From Geminicoccus harenae (GTDB lineage Bacteria; Pseudomonadota; Alphaproteobacteria; Geminicoccales; Geminicoccaceae): 64,000 nt of DNA. The notes below the pieces were generated by a model. That model saw nothing but the letters and a program-made list of their open reading frames with translations. It made no database searches and had not been told where the DNA came from. Positions within the stretch are counted from its first letter, which is position 1. Every line of letters begins with the position of its first letter. Both the position numbers and the translations under genes were made by a program. Below are positions 60,776 through 64,000 of this stretch, piece after piece. The stretch spans positions 62,001-126,000 of the forward strand of contig NZ_JABGCL010000010.1 in NCBI RefSeq assembly GCF_019800005.1, written 5' to 3'.

Positions 60776-61213
60776 TCAGCGCCCGCCCACGATATATTCG
60801 CGCATCGCCTCGGCCTCGAACTGGATCTCGTCGATCCGGTGCTTGACCACGTCGCCGATGCTGATGATGCCGGCCAGCCGGCCCTGCTCGTCGACCACCG
60901 GCAGGTGACGGATCCGCCGGTTGGTCATCACCGCCATGATCGAGCTGACCTCGTCCTGGGGCACGCAGGTGAACACCTCCTTGGCCATCACCTCGGTGAT
61001 CGCCACCTCCACGACGCTGAGGCCGCGGACGGCGATCGCGTCCATGATGCCGCGATCGGAGATGATCCCGTCGATGCGGCGCCCATCCTCCGAGACCACC
61101 AGCGCGCCGACCCGCTCCTTGTGCATGCGCTGGATGGCATCGGCCACCGTGGCGGCCGGACGGATCGTGCGGACCTCGCGTCCCTTGCCTGCCAGGATCG
61201 AGTCGACGTTCAT
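60776..61213 (-). CDS. CBS-domain-pair protein
   Basis: 145 residues, a stand-alone Bateman module. CBS 1 covers residues about 10-65 (TIRPAATVADAIQRMHKERVGALVV, IDGIISDRGIMDAI) and CBS 2 about 75-135 (VMAKEVFTCVPQDEVSSIMAVMTNRRIRHLPVVDEQGRLAGIISIGDVV). Such proteins bind adenine nucleotides and modulate partners. The ATG at 61213 gives the family start MNVDSILAGKG. It converges on the OmpA-like gene and diverges from the PPOX gene; no partner can be named. Confidence 0.92.
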   Translation of the reverse strand: MNVDSILAGKGREVRTIRPAATVADAIQRMHKERVGALVVSEDGRRIDGIISDRGIMDAIAVRGLSVVEVAITEVMAKEVFTCVPQDEVSSIMAVMTNRRIRHLPVVDEQGRLAGIISIGDVVKHRIDEIQFEAEAMREYIVGGR

Positions 61214-61377
61214 AGGGCGGTCCTTTCTCGGCTTCTGATCTGGCTGCGGAGCAGTTTGATCTTGGCTGCCGTCCGGCGACAAGTGATTTGCCGGTCATCC
61301 GGCCGGACCGCAGCGTTCCTGCTTGCGCAGCCGGCCGGCTCCATGGCGAGATATTTTTGAGTGGCTGGGGGGTTATC

Positions 61378-61992
61378 ATGAGCGAGGACGCACTGACCCC
61401 GGAGGATGTCCGGGACTGCTATGGCAAGCCGTCGGTTCTGGCGCGCGACAAGGTCATGACGCGGCTGGACGGGCATGCGCGGGCGTTCATCGCCCGGTCG
61501 CCCTTCGTCGTGCTCGGCACGGCGGATGTGCAAGGCCGCCAGGACGTCAGTCCGCGCGGCGACCCGCCGGGCTTCGTGCGGGTGCTGGACGAGCGGACGC
61601 TGGCACTGCCGGACCGGCCCGGCAACCGCCGCATCGATTCGCTGGCCAACGTGGCGAGCCAGCCCAACGTGGCCCTCTTGTTCATCGTCCCGGGCTTCGA
61701 CGACACGCTGCGGGTCAATGGCCATGCCCGGATCAGCCGGGACCCGGCGCTGCTGGCCAGCCTGGCGGTGGACGGCAAGCCGGCCTTGTCCGCCCTGGTG
61801 GTCGAGGTCGAGGAAGTGTTCATGCACTGCGCCAAGGCGTTCATCCGCTCCCGGCTGTGGAAGCCCGACGCGCAGCAGAACCGCCGCGAGTTCCCCTCGC
61901 TCGGCCGGATCATCGCCGATCAGGTGGCCGGGGTGGATGCGGCCGCAGCCGATGTCGCGATCGACGAGAACTACCGTACCGAACTCTACTGA
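61378..61992 (+). CDS. PPOX-fold FMN-dependent flavoprotein (MSMEG_1061-like)
   Basis: 204 residues with the pyridoxamine-phosphate-oxidase split-barrel fold: RDKVMTRLDGHARAFIARSPFVVLGTAD, VSPRGDPPGFVRVLDERTLALPDRPGNRRIDSLAN and the C-terminal CAKAFIRSRLWKPD. The pattern is that of the MSMEG_1061-type PPOX flavoproteins, whose substrate is not known. The ATG at 61378 follows a GGGGGG-rich site. It is monocistronic between CBS and nuclease genes. Confidence 0.88.
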   Translation: MSEDALTPEDVRDCYGKPSVLARDKVMTRLDGHARAFIARSPFVVLGTADVQGRQDVSPRGDPPGFVRVLDERTLALPDRPGNRRIDSLANVASQPNVALLFIVPGFDDTLRVNGHARISRDPALLASLAVDGKPALSALVVEVEEVFMHCAKAFIRSRLWKPDAQQNRREFPSLGRIIADQVAGVDAAAADVAIDENYRTELY

Positions 61993-62122
61993 GCCGGCAC
62001 CGGTCGCCGGGAATCGAAGCCGAAAGTAAAGAAAGTCATAATCCCGTAGGGCTGGGCCGGCTGGCGCTGCCATGAGCCTGCGGTAAGGTTCGAGCGGAAA
62101 CGAACAACGCCTCGAGCCGAAC

Positions 62123-62755
62123 ATGCAGCTGCGCACCATCCTGCCGGCGCTGCTCCTGTGCCTGGTCGCCATGCCGGCATGGGCGTGGCCTGCCCTGGTG
62201 GAGCGCGTCGTCGACGGCGACACCATCCAGGTCCGCGCGGATCGCCGCACCCTCACCGTGCGCCTGTCCGGCATCGACGCGCCGGAGCGCGGCCAGCCGG
62301 GCGGTATCCAGGCCGGCCAGGCGCTGGCGGAGCTGGTGGCGGGGCGGAGCGTCGAGGTGGTGCCCGAGGGGCGGGATCGCTACGGCCGGGTCGTGGCGCG
62401 GGTGGAACTGGCCGGCCGCGACGTCGGCACCATCCTGGTCCGCGCCGGCCACGCCTGGCAGTTCACCCGCTACGATGACGGTCCGGTGCTGCGCGAGGCC
62501 CAGCAGCAGGCCCGCCGGGAGCGCCTGGGCGTGTGGGCGGATCCGGATCCGCTGCCGCCCTGGCGCTGGCGCGCCAAGGACCAGCCGGTGACCGCCAGCC
62601 CCGCCAGCCGCGACGCGTGCAGACCCGCCCCGCGCTGTGCCGCCTTCGTGTCCTGCGCGGAAGCCATGGCCTGGGTCGGCCGCTGCGGCCCCGGCCGCCT
62701 GGATGGGGACGGCGACGGCGTGCCCTGCGAGGCGATGTGCCGCCCGACGGGCTGA
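62123..62755 (+). CDS. Secreted thermonuclease-like protein with excalibur domain
   Basis: 210 residues. A signal peptide (LRTILPALLLCLVAMPAWA) is followed by a staphylococcal-nuclease fold (ERVVDGDTIQVRADRRTLTVRLSGIDAPERGQ, catalytic Asp, Arg and Glu region; DRYGRVVARVELAG; AWQFTRYDD). A short C-terminal excalibur calcium-binding motif (CAAFVSCAEAMAWVGRCG then DGDGDGVPCEAMC) ends the protein. It should be a periplasmic or secreted nuclease, possibly Ca2+ dependent. It stands 130 bases after the PPOX gene on the same strand. Confidence 0.92.
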   Translation: MQLRTILPALLLCLVAMPAWAWPALVERVVDGDTIQVRADRRTLTVRLSGIDAPERGQPGGIQAGQALAELVAGRSVEVVPEGRDRYGRVVARVELAGRDVGTILVRAGHAWQFTRYDDGPVLREAQQQARRERLGVWADPDPLPPWRWRAKDQPVTASPASRDACRPAPRCAAFVSCAEAMAWVGRCGPGRLDGDGDGVPCEAMCRPTG

Positions 62756-62765
62756 GCCGGGGCGG

Positions 62766-63170
62766 CTAGTGCAGGCGGGCGTCGCGGCGCGCGGCAGCGG
62801 GGACCGTGAACCCGGCGATCACGTCGACCACGCACAGGATCAGGATCAGCGCATAGGTGCCGGTGCCGAACCGGTCGAACAGGAGGAACTCGACCAGGAC
62901 GATGGCGAGCAGGCCCATCGACAAGGCGCGGTCGAAGAACGGGCGGTCGATCCGCAGGCTCTTCCAGATCTCCAGATAGAGCAGGACGATGCCGACCATG
63001 ACCAGCAGGTCACCGAACCGCAGCGCCAGGAGCGCGCCGGACGGCAGGTAGAGCCGGAACAGGTCCCACTCGACCCCGGCGCCGGTGAGCGCCATGAAGT
63101 TGTAGGCCCCGACCACCAGGATCAGGAGAGGAACCGCGCTGACCATGCCCACCTGCCCGGACCGCTGCAT
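62766..63170 (-). CDS. Small four-helix inner-membrane protein
   Basis: 134 residues, unrecognised family. Four hydrophobic spans (about 9-29, 42-65, 82-102 and 104-125) with a short cytoplasmic-type loop KSLRIDRPFFDRAL between the second and third. The C terminus is basic (AAARRDARLH). The topology resembles small DUF-type membrane proteins near outer-membrane lipoproteins, but nothing identifies its task. Its stop lies ten bases from the convergent nuclease gene. Confidence 0.7.
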   Translation of the reverse strand: MQRSGQVGMVSAVPLLILVVGAYNFMALTGAGVEWDLFRLYLPSGALLALRFGDLLVMVGIVLLYLEIWKSLRIDRPFFDRALSMGLLAIVLVEFLLFDRFGTGTYALILILCVVDVIAGFTVPAAARRDARLH

Positions 63171-63327
63171 CCGGCCCAGTTAGAGGAGGCGGGCATGCCG
63201 CGACAAGATGGCTGCCTCCTCGACCGGCGGGCCGCCGTCGGGAGGGCGGGAGGCGATGGCGACGCTTGCGGCAATGCGGCCACTCCCTAAAAGATGGCCG
63301 AAGCTCATTTGCAAGGAGTAGCGCTCG

Positions 63328-64000
63328 ATGAACCGGATCGACCTCGCTGGCCGCCGTGCCGTCGTCACCGGCGGTGCCCAGGGCATCGGCCGCGCGGTGG
63401 TCGAGCGCCTGCTGGACAGTGGTGCTGCCGTCTCGATCTGGGACCGCGACGACAATGCCTTGCAGCTCACCATCCATGACCTCCACGGGCGCGGCAAGGT
63501 GCATGGCGCCTGCATCGACCAGACTTCGCTGGAATCGGTCGAGGCCGCGACCAAGGCCAGCGTCGAGGCGCTGGGCGGGATCGACATCCTGGTCAACAAT
63601 GCCGGGATCGCCGGGCCGGCGGCACCGCTCTGGGAGTATCCGGTCGACGCGCTGCGCCAGGTGATCGATGTCGACCTGACCGGCGTGTTCTGGTGCTGCC
63701 GCTGCGTGGTGCCGCTGATGATCGGGCAGAACTACGGTCGGATCGTGAACGTCGCCTCGGTGGCCGGCAAGGAGGGCAATCCGAACGCGGCACCGTACAG
63801 CGCCGCCAAGGCCGGGGTGATCGCGCTCACCAAGTCGCTGGGCAAGGAGCTGGCCGGCTACGACATCGCCGTCAACGCGCTCACCCCCTCGCCGGCCAAG
63901 ACCCGGATCCTCGACCAGATCACCGAGGAGCAGGTGAAGTACATGCTGGCCAAGGTGCCGCGTGGCCGGTTCGTCGAGACGGCCGAGGCCGCGGCGATGA
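63328..64000 (+). CDS. SDR-family NAD(P)-dependent oxidoreductase, 5' part (cut by window end)
   Basis: 224 codons are inside the window, without a stop. The protein starts MNRIDLAGRRAVVTGGAQGIGRAVVERLL with the G-x3-G-x-G site. NNAGIAGPAAPLWE, the catalytic Ser in VNVASVAG and YSAAKAGVIALTKSLGKELAG follow, then a TPSPAKTRIL loop. This is a classical SDR of the 3-oxoacyl-ACP-reductase or fucose-dehydrogenase type; the substrate is open. An AAGGAG site lies nine bases before the ATG. The C-terminal end is outside the window. Confidence 0.9.
   Translation, partial: MNRIDLAGRRAVVTGGAQGIGRAVVERLLDSGAAVSIWDRDDNALQLTIHDLHGRGKVHGACIDQTSLESVEAATKASVEALGGIDILVNNAGIAGPAAPLWEYPVDALRQVIDVDLTGVFWCCRCVVPLMIGQNYGRIVNVASVAGKEGNPNAAPYSAAKAGVIALTKSLGKELAGYDIAVNALTPSPAKTRILDQITEEQVKYMLAKVPRGRFVETAEAAAM

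Overview
The window is a very G+C-rich, densely packed chromosomal segment with almost no mobile-element signal. Gene order and family types (sdhCDAB, a usg-type gene beside groESL with a CIRCE element, a 49-residue small membrane protein, an EcfG-like promoter, many 4-base start/stop overlaps) point to an alphaproteobacterium, probably of the Rhodospirillales or a related order. The genus cannot be read from the sequence. About 65 protein genes can be supported, two of them cut by the window ends. No rRNA, tRNA, CRISPR array or insertion sequence was found.

Left part (1-9.9 kb): mostly unlinked metabolic and housekeeping-type genes. These are a HAD phosphatase tail, a GNAT acetyltransferase, an EamA exporter, an LLM flavin monooxygenase, a two-domain DUF427 protein, a GYD protein, a BON stress protein, urate oxidase, a GFA-fold protein, a DUF599 membrane protein and a peroxiredoxin-like/2OG-Fe(II) oxygenase fusion. 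A gene-poor, visibly less G+C-rich stretch lies at 4412-5041. From 13.8 down to 9.9 kb runs a minus-strand three-gene operon (CMP-sugar type cytidylyltransferase, transketolase, glycosyltransferase) that looks like a pathway for an activated ketose or sialic-acid-like sugar.

16.1-24.9 kb holds a coherent locus: an exported CHAT-domain caspase-like protein translationally coupled to a TpsB/FhaC outer-membrane transporter, a divergent CHASE2-domain nucleotide cyclase with a DUF928 partner, and the convergent TpsA haemagglutinin-domain exoprotein. 24.9-32.5 kb is a plus-strand carbohydrate operon: BtpA/SgcQ-like protein, ribokinase-like kinase, a LacI-DNA-binding/PfkB-kinase fusion regulator, an RbsB/RbsA/RbsC-type ABC importer, a phosphotriesterase-like hydrolase and a glutamine-amidotransferase-like protein. 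Two LacI-type palindromes flank its regulatory points.

32.5-40.7 kb looks like an uncharacterised biosynthetic cluster built from riboflavin/pterin chemistry (GTP cyclohydrolase II, RibD-type reductase, 6-carboxytetrahydropterin-synthase homologue with altered active site, MDR dehydrogenase) plus a glycosyltransferase, methyltransferase, YceI protein, CDP-alcohol phosphotransferase and membrane sulfatase-like enzyme. The CHAT/TPS locus and this pterin-like cluster are the best candidates for undescribed systems.

40.7-64 kb returns to ordinary content: a vWA-like/coiled-coil membrane pair, a GMC oxidoreductase, the sdh operon with a clear terminator, a COG0523 metallochaperone GTPase beside a twice-frameshifted COG0523 relic, a homocysteine methyltransferase gene interrupted by an amber codon, a CoA-ester lyase, an RTX protein, a membrane endo/exonuclease/phosphatase, usg, groESL, a FemAB-like protein, a cupin, an OmpA-like lipoprotein, CBS, PPOX and nuclease genes, and the start of an SDR gene.
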